A stretch of 64,000 nucleotides of DNA from Ardenticatenia bacterium (GTDB lineage Bacteria > Chloroflexota > Anaerolineae > Ardenticatenales > Ardenticatenaceae), in assembly GCA_030949995.1 (NCBI GenBank), contig JAUZRY010000002.1, positions 1 through 64,000 on the forward strand, in the 5' to 3' direction. Under the pieces are notes generated by a model. The model was given only the letters and a program-made list of their open reading frames with translations, was not told the DNA's origin and did not search any database. This document shows, piece after piece, positions 1-10,512 of this stretch (the stretch's first letter is position 1; each line of letters starts with the position of its first letter). The translations under genes were made by a program, and so were the position numbers.

Positions 1-235
1 GGACTTTCTTCAGCACCTCGACACCCGTTCCGTTGAATTGGTAAATGATCAGACGCACACTTTCACGACCATATCCGACATGACGGGCAATTTCATCAAT
101 GGACAGGCCGTCTGCGCTGAAGAGGATGACTTGACTGCGGCGCATGACAAAAGCATCCGCTGAACGCAGCCCCGCTTCAAGTGTTTCTCGTTCTTCCTGG
201 GGTAGGTCTCTGACAAAAACTTTGGTCTCATAGAA
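1..235 (-). mobile_element. IS630-type transposase N-terminal fragment, truncated by window edge
   Basis: Minus-strand translation ETKVFVRDLPQEERETLEAGLRSADAFVMRRSQVILFSADGLSIDEIARHVGYGRESVRLIIYQFNGTGVEVLKKV resembles the HTH of IS630 transposases; no ATG in this frame. Confidence 0.6.
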
Positions 236-364
236 CCAATTCTACCACCAAATTGTCAAAACTCATTTGAGAATGCACTGGCCGCGAGGATGCGTTTGGA
301 TCTGTGTCGCATTGTATCCTTTTCACACGGGCATTCCAAATGGCTGCCAACCCCATTGTGGCAG

Positions 365-426
365 TTGACAAGAGCGGGAACTCGCGCTATATTTATATAG
401 GAATCCTATACAAATGGCCGCGGCCA
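365..426 (+). promoter_or_regulatory. Promoter TTGACA-N17-TATATT followed by palindromes TATAGGA-A-TCCTATA (396-410) and TGGCCGCGGCCA (415-426)
   Basis: Direct reading upstream of the protoglobin gene. Confidence 0.7.
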
Positions 427-466
427 ATTGGGCGTCAACCCCGTGAACAGCACCAGGAGGGTGACG

Positions 467-1058
467 ATGAGCGGGCAAACAATTCCCGGTTACACCTACG
501 GCAGCCCAGCAGTGGCCTCGTCCCCAGTGAGTGACGAGGACTTCGCACGCCTGAAGAGCACACTGCTCTTCACTGACGAGGATGTACGCTACTTGCGCAT
601 GGCTGGTGACGTGTTGGCTGACCAAGTTGAGGAGGTGCTCGACCTGTGGTACAATTTCGTCGGTTCCCATCCACACCTTGTGGCCTACTTTGCGGACCAG
701 AGCGGGGCAGCCCATTCCTGAGTACTTAGAAGCCGTGCGCCAACGCTTTGGCCAGTGGATTCTGGACACGTGCCGTCGGCCCTACGACCGGGACTGGCTC
801 AATTACCAGCACGAGATCGGCTTGCGCCACCATCGGACCAAGAAGAACCAAACTGATCAGGTAAACTCGGTACCCCACATCCCGCTCAGGTACCTGATCG
901 CCTTCATCTACCCGATCACGGCCACCATTCGCCCCTTTCTTGAGAAAAAGGGCCACACTCCCGACGAGGTGGACAAGATGCACCAGGCCTGGTTCAAGTC
1001 GGTCGTCATGCAGGTGGCCCTGTGGAGTTTGCCCTACGCGGGAGACGGGGAGTGGTGA
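467..1058 (+). CDS. Protoglobin-like heme protein, frameshifted near 713-717 (extra G in GGGG)
   Basis: ATG after AGGAGG; YFADQSG|QPIPEYLEAVRQRFGQWI joins two frames; C-terminal half PHIPLRYLIAFIYPITATIRPFLEKKG matches the protoglobin pattern. Confidence 0.75.
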
Positions 1059-1171
1059 TCGCCCACTGACCACGTCGCCAACGATCCCGGTGAAGGGCAA
1101 TGTGAAGTCCACTGCCGGGGGGCCTCATGGGCGCCCCCGGCTGGCTTCCTGGGGAAAACGGACACACCTTT

Positions 1172-1789
1172 ATGGACTCAATCTTCAACCCGGAGACGCA
1201 ACACCAGGACGTTGGCGCCAAGGTGGTAGCTGCCTTGGAACGGTTAACCCATCTCCTCCGGCACCTGGTGTGGAACGAGGCCAAGGCCCACGGGCTAAGC
1301 CCGATCCAAGTGCACGTGCTCATTTCTCTCCTCGTCCACGAACCTGCTCGCTGCCGCATTAGCCAACTGGCACGCGAGTTCCAAGTGACCCAGCCCACGG
1401 TCAGTGACGCGGTGGCCTCCCTTGTGGCCAAGGGATTGGTGGTCAAACGCCCCTTTCCGGCCGACCGGCGGGCTGCCCTGCTTGAGCTCACCCCGGCCGG
1501 CCGGAAACTGGCCGAACACTTGGCGGAGTGGGGCCATGTCCTCAAGACCCACGTGGACGCCCTGCCGGCGGAAATGAGACACGAGCTCATGATAGGCCTC
1601 ATGGAACTGATCGCCTCACTTCAACGGGCGGGCCTCATCGAGGTGGCGCGCATGTGTTTGACGTGCCGCTTTTTCCAGCCGAACCGCTTTCCAAGCCGGG
1701 AAACGCCCCACTACTGCCTCCTCATAGAGCGTCCATTGGCCGTCACCCACTTGCGCCTGGACTGCCCAGAACAAGAGCCGGCCGCCTAG
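1172..1789 (+). CDS. MarR-family regulator with C-terminal Cys motif
   Basis: wHTH ISQLAREFQVTQPTVSDAVASLVAKGLV; C-terminal CLTCRFF...HYC...DCPEQ. Confidence 0.8.
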   Translation: MDSIFNPETQHQDVGAKVVAALERLTHLLRHLVWNEAKAHGLSPIQVHVLISLLVHEPARCRISQLAREFQVTQPTVSDAVASLVAKGLVVKRPFPADRRAALLELTPAGRKLAEHLAEWGHVLKTHVDALPAEMRHELMIGLMELIASLQRAGLIEVARMCLTCRFFQPNRFPSRETPHYCLLIERPLAVTHLRLDCPEQEPAA

Positions 1790-1973
1790 CACTTGTCACA
1801 ATAAGGCAGCGCACCCATGGGGGACACCAGCAGCCCCCCCAAGAGCGCTGTGATGATGGCCCTCGTTTCCCGTGGACAACATTCCCTTTGGGAACTCCCG
1901 GACGGTGTTCACAAACGTTCGTGCGCGCCTTTCCCCCAAGTCCTCCTTGACTTCACGTGGACGTTTGGGGAAC

Positions 1974-2002
1974 TTGGGTTCCCCGTAGCTCGGTGGTATA
2001 AT
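1974..2002 (+). promoter_or_regulatory. Promoter TTGGGT-N17-TATAAT for HEAT-repeat gene
   Basis: Hexamers with 17-bp spacing upstream of ORF at 2099. Confidence 0.55.
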
Positions 2003-2098
2003 GTAGCAATTCAGAGGGAGATTCATGCTGGCCTGAGGCCGTGTTGGATAACGGCAAGCTCAAGTTGCCCGGTGGGTCGGGCAGAGGAGGCAGTTTAC

Positions 2099-3217
2099 AT
2101 GGGGCGGGAATTCGAACGCGCGCTTGAACACCTGCTGTCGCCCGAGGAGCACATTTCCCTGGCCATGCTCTATCACTTTTCGGCTATGAACGAGGAGGAA
2201 CAACGGCGCTTCGCGGCCGTCTGGTCTCGTGTGCGAGTCACCAAGCGCCGCCGTGCCATCCGCATGATGGCCGAGCTGGCCGAGGATGACGTGTACGCTG
2301 ACTTTACAGCCGTCTTCCGGTTCGCGTTGGAAGATGAGGACGCAGATGTACGATCCGTGGCCATAGACGGCTTGTGGGAGGACGAAAGCGTCTCGCTCGT
2401 GCCCCGTCTCTTACACCTGCTCCAGTCGGACCCCAGTGAGGCCGTGCAGGCGCGGGCCGCGGCTGCCTTGGGGCGTTTTGTCCTGGCCGGGGAGCTGGGC
2501 CACTGGAGCCCTATGCGGACGCACAAGGTGGTGGAGGCCCTCATCCACGTGATCTCCGACGGCTCCTTGAGCACTGAACTGCGCCGGCGGGCGGTCGAGT
2601 CGGTAGCCTACAGCAGTGATGCCCGCGTGCGGGGCATTATCGCGCGTGCCTACCGCGATGTCAACCGCAAGATGCGCGTGAGCGCAATCTTCGCCATGGG
2701 GCGCAGCGCTGACCCCCACTGGTACGAGATTGTGGAACAGGAGATGGAAAGCGACGATCCGGAAATGCGCTATGAGGCTGCTCGGGCGGCGGGCGAGCTC
2801 GGGGACAAGCGGGCCGTTGACCAACTCATCGCCCTCTTGGACGATCCCGATCCGGAAGTGCGTGAAGTGGCCATCTGGTCCTTGGGGGAGATCGGTGGGC
2901 AACGGGCCCGCCGGGCCCTCAAAGCCCTGCTTAATCACAGGGACCCCGGCGTGGTTGAAGCGGCACAGGAAGCCCTCGCCGTCTCAAGGCTCAACGAAGG
3001 AATCTTCGACCCAATCTCCTTCGTGGACCTCTCCTTTGATTTGGACCACGTGGGCGTGGTCATTGACACCTCTTGGGATGAGGCCGTGCTCTTCCCCGAG
3101 GAGTTGTACAACTTTCACGTGATGCAGCCGGAAGGCGATGAGGACGATGAAGACCAAGAGTGGGAGTGGCAAGAAGGCTACGGAGACGCCTACGATGAGG
3201 CGTACGAGGAGGACTAA
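2099..3217 (+). CDS. HEAT-repeat protein with acidic C-terminus
   Basis: Repeats such as DPEMRYEAARAAGELGDKRAVDQLIALLDDPDPEVREVAIWSLGEIGG; acidic tail. Confidence 0.85.
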   Translation: MGREFERALEHLLSPEEHISLAMLYHFSAMNEEEQRRFAAVWSRVRVTKRRRAIRMMAELAEDDVYADFTAVFRFALEDEDADVRSVAIDGLWEDESVSLVPRLLHLLQSDPSEAVQARAAAALGRFVLAGELGHWSPMRTHKVVEALIHVISDGSLSTELRRRAVESVAYSSDARVRGIIARAYRDVNRKMRVSAIFAMGRSADPHWYEIVEQEMESDDPEMRYEAARAAGELGDKRAVDQLIALLDDPDPEVREVAIWSLGEIGGQRARRALKALLNHRDPGVVEAAQEALAVSRLNEGIFDPISFVDLSFDLDHVGVVIDTSWDEAVLFPEELYNFHVMQPEGDEDDEDQEWEWQEGYGDAYDEAYEED

Positions 3218-3235
3218 GAGGGCGTAGGTGTCTCC

Positions 3236-4144
3236 ATGAGCGTCTTGCTCAACGTGGTTCTCCCGGTCTTCCTGACAGCCGGCGTGGCTGCTGTTGTTCA
3301 ACCGCGGCTCCGTCTGGACGTACGCACGGTCTCTCGAGCTTCCTTCTACCTCTTCAGCCCGGCATTGGTGCTGGACGCCCTCATGCAGTCCCGCGTGGGC
3401 GGTCACGAGTTCGCACAGATCGCAGCGGTGTTGGTGATGACAACTGGGGTACTGTGGGCTACTAGCGCCATTGTTTCCCGATACTTGGGCTTGGACGGGC
3501 CCACTCGAAGTGCCTTCCTCGTGGCCGTGCTCCTGATGAACGCGGGCAATTTCGGCTTGCCCGTCTCCTTGTTCGCCTTCGGCGAGGAGGGATTGGCACG
3601 GGCCACCGTCTACTTCACGGTCAGTGCGCTGCTCTCGTCCAGCTTGGGGGTGTACCTGGCCGCGCGCGGGCGCGCAACGGCCACAATGGCGCTCAAGCGG
3701 GTCTACAGCGTGCCCATTGTGTATGCGGCCCTCTTGGGAGGACTCATCAACTTCACCGGGGTCACGTTGCCCGAACCCCTCTTTAAGGTGGTGCGGCTGT
3801 TGGGCCAAGCGGCTGTGCCCGTCATGTTAACCGTGTTGGGCATTCAACTCGTGGCCACCTTCCAGGGCCGCACCCCGCTCACACACGTGCGGGCCTTAGG
3901 CGCTGTGGCCCTGTTGCGCCTGCTCGTGGCGCCCAGCGTGGCCTTGGCCGTGAGCGGCCTCTTGGGCCTCAACCCGTTCACCGCCCGCGTGGTCACCCTG
4001 CAAAGTGCCATGCCCACGGCAGTGATGACGACCATTCTGGCCACGGAATTCGATACCAACCCGCCCTTCATGGCCATGAGCGTCTTCTTCACAACTGCCC
4101 TCAGTTTGCTCACAATTGTTCTTCTGCTAAACTGGTGGCTGTAA
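3236..4144 (+). CDS. AEC family (auxin efflux carrier-like) transporter
   Basis: Polytopic 302-aa protein with NAGNFGLPVSLFAFGEEGLA and AMPTAVMTTILATEFD motifs. Confidence 0.8.
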   Translation: MSVLLNVVLPVFLTAGVAAVVQPRLRLDVRTVSRASFYLFSPALVLDALMQSRVGGHEFAQIAAVLVMTTGVLWATSAIVSRYLGLDGPTRSAFLVAVLLMNAGNFGLPVSLFAFGEEGLARATVYFTVSALLSSSLGVYLAARGRATATMALKRVYSVPIVYAALLGGLINFTGVTLPEPLFKVVRLLGQAAVPVMLTVLGIQLVATFQGRTPLTHVRALGAVALLRLLVAPSVALAVSGLLGLNPFTARVVTLQSAMPTAVMTTILATEFDTNPPFMAMSVFFTTALSLLTIVLLLNWWL

Positions 4145-4250
4145 AGGTTGTGCTGTGGCCATGCCCGCCAGATGTTGCCGATGGAGGTCGTTGGACCATC
4201 ACCGCGCGGTTGGAGAGGGAGCGTGTTGAACTGTGGAAAGGAGGGCGATC

Positions 4251-4869
4251 ATGCCGCGCGGTGAACTGAAGTGTCTTCTGGAATGGCTGGCGCGCTGGTC
4301 CTTGTCGGCCGAAGCCCTACAGGGCAGCTTACCCGAGCGGCTGCGCTTTCTCAACGCGCTGGAAAGCCAATTCGACGACATCATGGCCGAAGCCCTCAAT
4401 CGCCCGCTGGACTGGTGGCACGTGCGCCGCGAGCTGGACATTCCCCTCGTCAACAACCCATCCGTGGTGGTCCGTGGCCCACCTGTCGGCCCGGGCGCTG
4501 TACCGGCGGGGAATGGGCATTGCCGAAATTGAACGCATGGAACGGCTGTGGAGCGACTTCGTGCTCATCGTGGGCAAGGAGGTGCCGGTACTTCACCACG
4601 TTGAGGGATGGTTGGCCGGCCTGGAGTACTTGGTTCGGCGCTTGACTTTTGCCGGACAAACACGGCAGGCGGCTGTGGGCCGTTTCTACAACGTGAGTGC
4701 CAGCACGGTGAGCCTGCGCTACCGCATCCTCGTGGACACCTTGGACGTGGTCGTCTTCGACCACCCTGCCCGCAAACGGCTGCATGCCCTGCGGGTACTC
4801 CTTGTTGAGAGCGGGCGAATGAACGAGGACGAGTTCCAAGCCCGAGTCTTGACCGGCACGTTGACGTAA
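4251..4869 (+). CDS. HTH-containing hypothetical protein, frameshifted near 4470
   Basis: Two overlapping frames; HTH-like TRQAAVGRFYNVSASTVSLRYRIL. Confidence 0.5.
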
Positions 4870-4907
4870 CTGCCCGCGATCTCACGTCCTCCGGACAGGG
4901 GCAACGG

Positions 4908-4938
4908 AGCCTTCACGGCCGTGAAGGCTTTTTATTTT
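4908..4938 (+). terminator. Rho-independent terminator, perfect stem AGCCTTCACGG/CCGTGAAGGCT plus TTTTATTTT
   Basis: 22-nt palindrome followed by T-rich run. Confidence 0.8.
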
Positions 4939-4992
4939 CTCCGGTCCACGGGAACTGAGAGAGGACCCATGTGCTGTGTGGGAGCTCCCGCC

Positions 4993-6042
4993 ATGAAGAT
5001 AGGAGTCATTGCCAAATACCGAGATTTTCTGCCGGTGACCGAACACACCCCCTTACTCACCCTGAACGAGGGGGACACGCCCCTCATTCGCTCCCACCGC
5101 CTGGCTGAGGCATGGGGCGTCTCGGAGCTCTATTTCAAATACGAAGGCACCAACCCCACCGGCTCCTTCAAGGACAGGGGGATGGTGGTGGCCGTGGCCA
5201 AGGCCCTGGAGGCAGGCAGCCGGGCGGTCATCTGTGCCAGCACGGGCAACACCAGTGCAGCGGCCGCAGCGTATGCCGCCCGGGCCGGCCTGAAAGCTGT
5301 TGTCGTCATCCCCAAGGGCAAAATCGCCGGTGGCAAGCTGGCCCAAGCGCTGGTCCACGGCGCCCACATTGTAGCTGTGGACGGTTCCTTTGACGATGCT
5401 CTCCGCATTGTGCGCGCGCTGGTCGAACGCCATCCGCTGGCCCTGGTCAACTCGATTAACCCCCACCGCATCGAGGGACAGGCCACCGCTGCCTACGAAA
5501 TTGTGGACACCTTGGGCGAAGCGCCCGATGTGCTCTGCCTGCCCGTCGGCAATGCCGGCAACATTACAGCGTACTGGGAGGGGTTCACGCGTTACTACCG
5601 GGCTGGACGGGCTCGTCAACGGCCTCGGCTCTTCGGGTTTCAGGCGGCCGGCGCTGCGCCCATCGTGGCAGGACACCCTGTCGCATGTCCTCGCACTGTG
5701 GCCACGGCCATCCGCATCGGCAATCCGGCGAGCTGGCAGCGTGCCGTTCAGGCACGGGACGAGAGCGGAGGACGCATCGAGGCCGTCACGGACGAGGAGA
5801 TCGTGGACGCCTACCGCCTCTTGGCCACCCACGAGGGCATTTTCTGTGAACTGGCCAGCGCGGCCAGCGTGGCTGGGCTCCGCAAGGCGTTGGCCAACGG
5901 GTGGCTCGACGGTTCGGAGCGCATTGTCTGTGTGCTCACCGGCCACGGGCTCAAAGACCCGGACACAGCGATCCGCCTAGGCGGCCAACTGAAACCGGTG
6001 CCGCCCCGTGTTGAGGCTGTGGAAGCGTATTTGGGCCCTGTA
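4993..6042 (+). CDS. thrC: Threonine synthase; apparent extension to 6372 due to an extra C before the true stop
   Basis: PLP-fold YFKYEGTNPTGSFKDRGM; TTGGGCCCTGTAA becomes LGL-stop if one C is removed. Confidence 0.85.
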
Positions 6043-6079
6043 ACCTCTTCACCAGCTAGCTCAGGAAGGAGTGCATACC

Positions 6080-7498
6080 ATGAGTGCCCGGCGTTACGTG
6101 ATGAAGTTTGGTGGCACCTCTGTCGGCTCTCCCGAGGCGATTCGACGCACTGTGGAACTGCTCAGACGGTGGCACGCCGGAGGAGACCAAGTGATCGCCG
6201 TGGTGAGCGCCATGCGAGGCGTGACCGACCGGCTCATTCAGGCTGCCGCCGCGGCTGCCCAAGGCGACACCGAAATTCCGGCAACGGCGCGGGAACATCT
6301 CTGGCAGCGCCACGCCGAGGCGGTCGAGGTATTGTTGGGCGCTGGCTATCACCCCGTCCTCGACTTCATTGACCGTGAACTGGAAAGCTTCTCCAACCTG
6401 TGTGCTGCCATCACCGTCCTCGGCGAAGTCACGCCACGGGCCATGGACCTCATCTCCTCCTTGGGCGAACGTTTCAGCGCCCACCTCGTCGCTGCCGTGC
6501 TGCAGGCCAATGGCACGCCAGGGGAGGCCATCATGGCCGATGAGATCGTGGTGACCGACGACACGTTCGGCGCGGCCAATCCCCAGTTGGACTTGACCAC
6601 CGAGCGCGTGCGGGCGCGCGTGATCCCCTTGCTCGAGCGCGGGGGGGTGCCGGTGGTCACCGGCTTCATGGGCGCTACACCTGAGGGGTATGTCACCACG
6701 TTGGGGCGGGGTGGCTCCGATTACACTGCGGCCATCTTGGGATATGCCGTAGATGCCGACGAAGTGTGGATCTGGACCGACGTGGACGGCGTGATGACCG
6801 CTGATCCCCGCATCGTTCCCGACGCGCGCACGTTGCGTCGCATCAGCTACACTGAAGCCGCGGAAATGGCCTACTTCGGCGCCAAAGTCCTCCATCCCAA
6901 GACCGTGCGGCCGGCGGTGGAAAAGGGCATCCCCATTCGCATTGTCAACACGTTCAACCCAGATCACCCGGGCACGTTGATCGTCAAGGACTCCGTGCGT
7001 GACGGCCGGGCCGTGAAGGCGGTCACGATGATCCCCCGCTTGGCGCTGATCACGGTGGAGGGGCGTGGTATGCTGGGCGTCCCCGGCGTGGCAGCGCGCG
7101 TCTTCGAGGCAGTGGCGCACGAGGGCGTCAGCGTGCTGATGATCTCACAGAGCTCCTCTGAGCAGTCCATTTGTTTCCTGGTGGAGGAGAATGCCGGCGA
7201 GCGCGTGGTTCACGCCCTGGAACAGGCATTTGCCAAGGAGCTGGAACAGGGCCACATTGACCGCATCTGGGCCGAGCACAACGTGGTGATCATCGCGGCC
7301 GTTGGGGCCGGCATGCGCCACACCCCCGGCGTGGCCGCCACCATCTTCGGTGCCTTGGGAGAGCGGCGGATCAACGTGCTTAGCATCGCTCAGGGCAGTT
7401 CCGAGTACAACTTGTCCCTGGTCGTCTCCGACCAAGACGCCCACGAAGCAGTCCGCGCCATTCACGCGGCCTTTCAACTCGGCGACCCTGCCCGATAA
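6080..7498 (+). CDS. lysC: Aspartate kinase with ACT domains
   Basis: KFGGTSVGS N-terminus, TLGRGGSDYTAAILG, ACT repeats. Confidence 0.92.
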   Translation: MSARRYVMKFGGTSVGSPEAIRRTVELLRRWHAGGDQVIAVVSAMRGVTDRLIQAAAAAAQGDTEIPATAREHLWQRHAEAVEVLLGAGYHPVLDFIDRELESFSNLCAAITVLGEVTPRAMDLISSLGERFSAHLVAAVLQANGTPGEAIMADEIVVTDDTFGAANPQLDLTTERVRARVIPLLERGGVPVVTGFMGATPEGYVTTLGRGGSDYTAAILGYAVDADEVWIWTDVDGVMTADPRIVPDARTLRRISYTEAAEMAYFGAKVLHPKTVRPAVEKGIPIRIVNTFNPDHPGTLIVKDSVRDGRAVKAVTMIPRLALITVEGRGMLGVPGVAARVFEAVAHEGVSVLMISQSSSEQSICFLVEENAGERVVHALEQAFAKELEQGHIDRIWAEHNVVIIAAVGAGMRHTPGVAATIFGALGERRINVLSIAQGSSEYNLSLVVSDQDAHEAVRAIHAAFQLGDPAR

Positions 7499-7510
7499 CG
7501 GAGGAGAACT

Positions 7511-8634
7511 GTGCGCGCTGTGGCCCTGGTTCAGTTTGGCGTCGGATCCGTGGGACGTGCCCTGATCGAGATGATTCTCGACGTGCAGGCGTACCTGGCC
7601 CAACAGGGCATCGCCTTTGAGTACGTGGCGCTGGCCGACCGCAACGGCGCCATCATCGCCGAGCCGGGGGGCGCCGCCCCTGGAGGAGCCCCTGTTGCGC
7701 CAAGTGTGCCGGTTCAAGGCCGAGGGTGGGCACTTAGCTGAGCACCCACGGGGTTACCTACAGGAAAACCCGGCTGCCATCGTGGACGTAGCCGGGCGGA
7801 CTGAAACCGTGGTGGTGGATGTCACCGCGGCCGACATGGCCTCCATTGGGCCGGCCTTCTGGCGGGCCCACGAGTTGGGCTATGCCATTGTGTTGGCCAA
7901 CAAAAAGCCGCTCACGGCCGACATGGCTTCCTTCCGCCGTCTGATGTCATGGCCTCTGGGCTATGAGGCCACTGTGGGCGCCGGCTTGCCCGTGATCCGC
8001 ACGCTTCAGATGCTCCTCCACACCGGCGACGCCGTACGCGCCGTCCGGGGCGCGCTGAGCGGCACGTTGGGGTTCATCATGAGCCAAATTGGACAGTGGC
8101 ATCCCCTTCTCCCAAGCCGTGCGACGGGCCAAGGAACTCGGCTACACCGAGCCCGACCCGCGCGATGACCTGAACGGGCTCGACGTGGCCCGCAAAGCCC
8201 TCATCCTGGCCCGCACCATGGGCCTCGACGTGGAATTGGACCAGGTTGAGGTAGAATCACTCGTGCCCCCGACGCCCCCCGAAGCCGACACGGAAACCGT
8301 GCTCGACGCCCTGACGGCCCTCGACGCGCCCATGGCCGGCCGGCTCCACCAGGCAGAAGTACGCGGAAACACCTTGCGGTACGTCGCCACTGTGACCCCC
8401 GATGGCCTTCGTGTCGGGCTTACCGAGGTGCCCCGCCACTCACCCCTCGGACAGCTCCGCGGGCCGGACAACTTGCTCCTCTTTGAGACCCAACGGTACA
8501 CGCCCCATCCCTTGGTCATCCAAGGGCCCGGCGCCGGGGCAACAGTGACGGCAAGCGCTCTTCTGGCGGATTTGGTGGAGCTCGTGCGCAGACCTGGTTC
8601 TCAGGACTTGACACAGCGGTCGAAGAGGATATAA
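7511..8634 (+). CDS. hom: Homoserine dehydrogenase, two frameshifts (~7670 in GGGGGG; ~8092)
   Basis: VALVQFGVGSVGRAL; NKKPLTAD; GALSGTLGFIMSQ|MDSGIPFSQAVRRAKELGYTEPDPRDDLNG across frames. Confidence 0.85.
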
Positions 8635-8635
8635 T
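8608..8635 (+). promoter_or_regulatory. Promoter TTGACA-N16-TATAAT for tRNA-Gly, overlapping the hom stop codon
   Basis: Both hexamers consensus; TAA stop of hom lies in the -10 box. Confidence 0.8.
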
Positions 8636-8649
8636 TGAAGTCAAGACAG

Positions 8650-8721
8650 GCGGGCGTAGTTCAGTGGTAGAACGTCAGCTTCCCAAGCTGAATGTCGGGG
8701 GTTCGAGTCCCCTCGCCCGCT
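8650..8721 (+). tRNA. tRNA-Gly(CCC)
   Basis: Cloverleaf: acceptor GCGGGCG/CGCCCGC, anticodon stem TCAGC-TTCCCAA-GCTGA, T-arm GGGGGTTCGAGTCCCC. Confidence 0.93.
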
Positions 8722-8757
8722 CTTTCAGGAGACTTCGGGGCCGTCAACAGCGCAAAC

Positions 8758-8790
8758 GGCCTGGCCGGCATGGCCGGGCTGTTTTGTTTT
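8758..8790 (+). terminator. Hairpin GCCTGGCC..GGCCGGGC plus TGTTTTGTTTT after tRNA
   Basis: GC stem followed by T-run. Confidence 0.6.
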
Positions 8791-8793
8791 GGA

Positions 8794-9812
8794 ATGATGG
8801 AGCCGACACACGCTGTCGAGCAATTTCATACCGCTGGCGGGCACGCGCATTTACCGCCTGCCCGTCGAAGTCTTCACCGACTTCGTGGGTTACTGCTATG
8901 TGGTGATCAACGCACAGTGTCGCGTGTTGGTGGATGTGGGGTCGGCCTTTCCCCACTCTGTGGAGGACTTGCTCCGTGCGCTCAGGGCTGTACGCGAGGA
9001 GTTCGGAGAACCAGTGCGCTTGGAGAACATGGATGCCGTGCTCATTTCTCACGGCCACGTGGACCACTTCAGCGGCCTCACACCCCCTGGCTGACCGGCT
9101 GCGTGCGCCCATCTTCGTCCATGAGCTGGACCGCCGCATCCTGACCAACTTCGAGGAGCGCGTGGTGGTGGCTTCCAAGGCCTTGGAAGCCTTCCTCGTT
9201 CAAGCTGGAGTGAAGCCCGAACTGCGAACCACATTGCGCGAGATGTATCTCTTCGCTAAGACATTCATCCGCTCCGTGCCCCAAGTGGAGGTGATGGAAG
9301 AGGGCGATTTCCTCTTCGACACTATCCGAGTGATTCATACGCCGGGCCATTGTCCGGGACAGGTCTGCTTGCTGGTCGACGACGTCCTCCTGGCAGGCGA
9401 CCACGTGTTAGCCCGCACCACACCCCACCTGGCCCCGGAAAAGATCACGGCCTACACGGGATTGGGTCATTACCTGGAGTCCCTTGATAAAATAGCGGCC
9501 CTGCAGGACGTGCGCCTGGTGCTCGGTGGCCATGAGGCCCCCATCGAGGATGTAAGCGCCCGGGTGGAGGCCATTCGCCGCTCCCACCGTCGCAAGCTGG
9601 AACGCTTCCTCGAACTCTGCCGGGAGCCGCGCACCGTGGCAGAGCTCTCAATGGCCCACTACGGCCGGCGGGAAGGGTACGACATTCTCCTGGCCATCGA
9701 AGAGGCCGGTGCCCACGTGGAATACCTCTATCAGCGAGGCTACTTGGCGATTGCCAACTTGGACGAAGTGGAGCATTCACCACACCCCGTGTTGCGCTAC
9801 CGTCGGCTGTAG
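8794..9812 (+). CDS. MBL-fold metallohydrolase, frameshifted near 9085; start uncertain
   Basis: SHGHVDHFSG, HTPGHCPGQVCLL, AGDHVL motifs split between frames at CACCCCC. Confidence 0.8.
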
Positions 9813-10008
9813 CAGGGCATTTGGTCATATGGCCCACCTGGCTATACTTATCCGTGACAGGTGGCTTTTCACCCGACGGCCATGGGCCAAAGGTGGGAAA
9901 CGGAAAACGGGCCCTCTTGGTGACTCCTTCGCTCTCCCCTCGTGGCCACGCGACGGTGCCCCGCTTTCGTCTGCCCACAGGATGTATCAATTAGAAAGGA
10001 GCACTTTT

Positions 10009-10512
10009 ATGTCAACAGAACAGCAGGTTGTACGCCAGGGGAAGGTCGTGACCATCGATTACCAGTTGCGCTTGGATAGCGGTGAAGTGGTGGACACCAC
10101 GGAGGGGCGTGAGCCCTTGGAATACCTTCAGGGAGGCGGGGAGATCATCCCGGCGTTGGAAGAGGCTATTGAGGGCATGGCCGTCGGCGACCACAAACAA
10201 GTAGTGCTCGAAGCCCAAGACGCCTTTGGCGAGTATGACCCCCGAGGGCGCCTCACCATTCCTCGCGCCCAATTCCCTCCGGACCTCGAGCTCATTCCCA
10301 ACACGGAGCTTTACTTGCGGGATACCGAAGGCCATCCGATTCCGGCTTACATCGTGTCCGTCACCGAGGAGAATGTGGTGCTCGACCTGAACCATCCTCT
10401 GGCCGGAGAGCGCCTCACCTTCGATGTCACCGTCCAACACGTGCGCGACGCCACGCCAGAGGAGTTGGCGCATGGCCACGTCCACTCTCGGGGCACATCC
10501 TCTCACGGGTGA
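10009..10512 (+). CDS. FKBP-type peptidyl-prolyl isomerase, SlyD-like
   Basis: VTIDYQLRLDSGEVVDTTEGREPLEYLQGGGEIIPALEEAIEGMAVGD. Confidence 0.9.
   Translation: MSTEQQVVRQGKVVTIDYQLRLDSGEVVDTTEGREPLEYLQGGGEIIPALEEAIEGMAVGDHKQVVLEAQDAFGEYDPRGRLTIPRAQFPPDLELIPNTELYLRDTEGHPIPAYIVSVTEENVVLDLNHPLAGERLTFDVTVQHVRDATPEELAHGHVHSRGTSSHG

Noticed and set aside
4921-6372. Threonine synthase extended by >100 aa into the lysC start (possible fusion)
   Set aside because: One extra C in TTGGGCCCTGTAA explains it; removing it gives YLGL-stop, and the extension is out-of-frame lysC sequence
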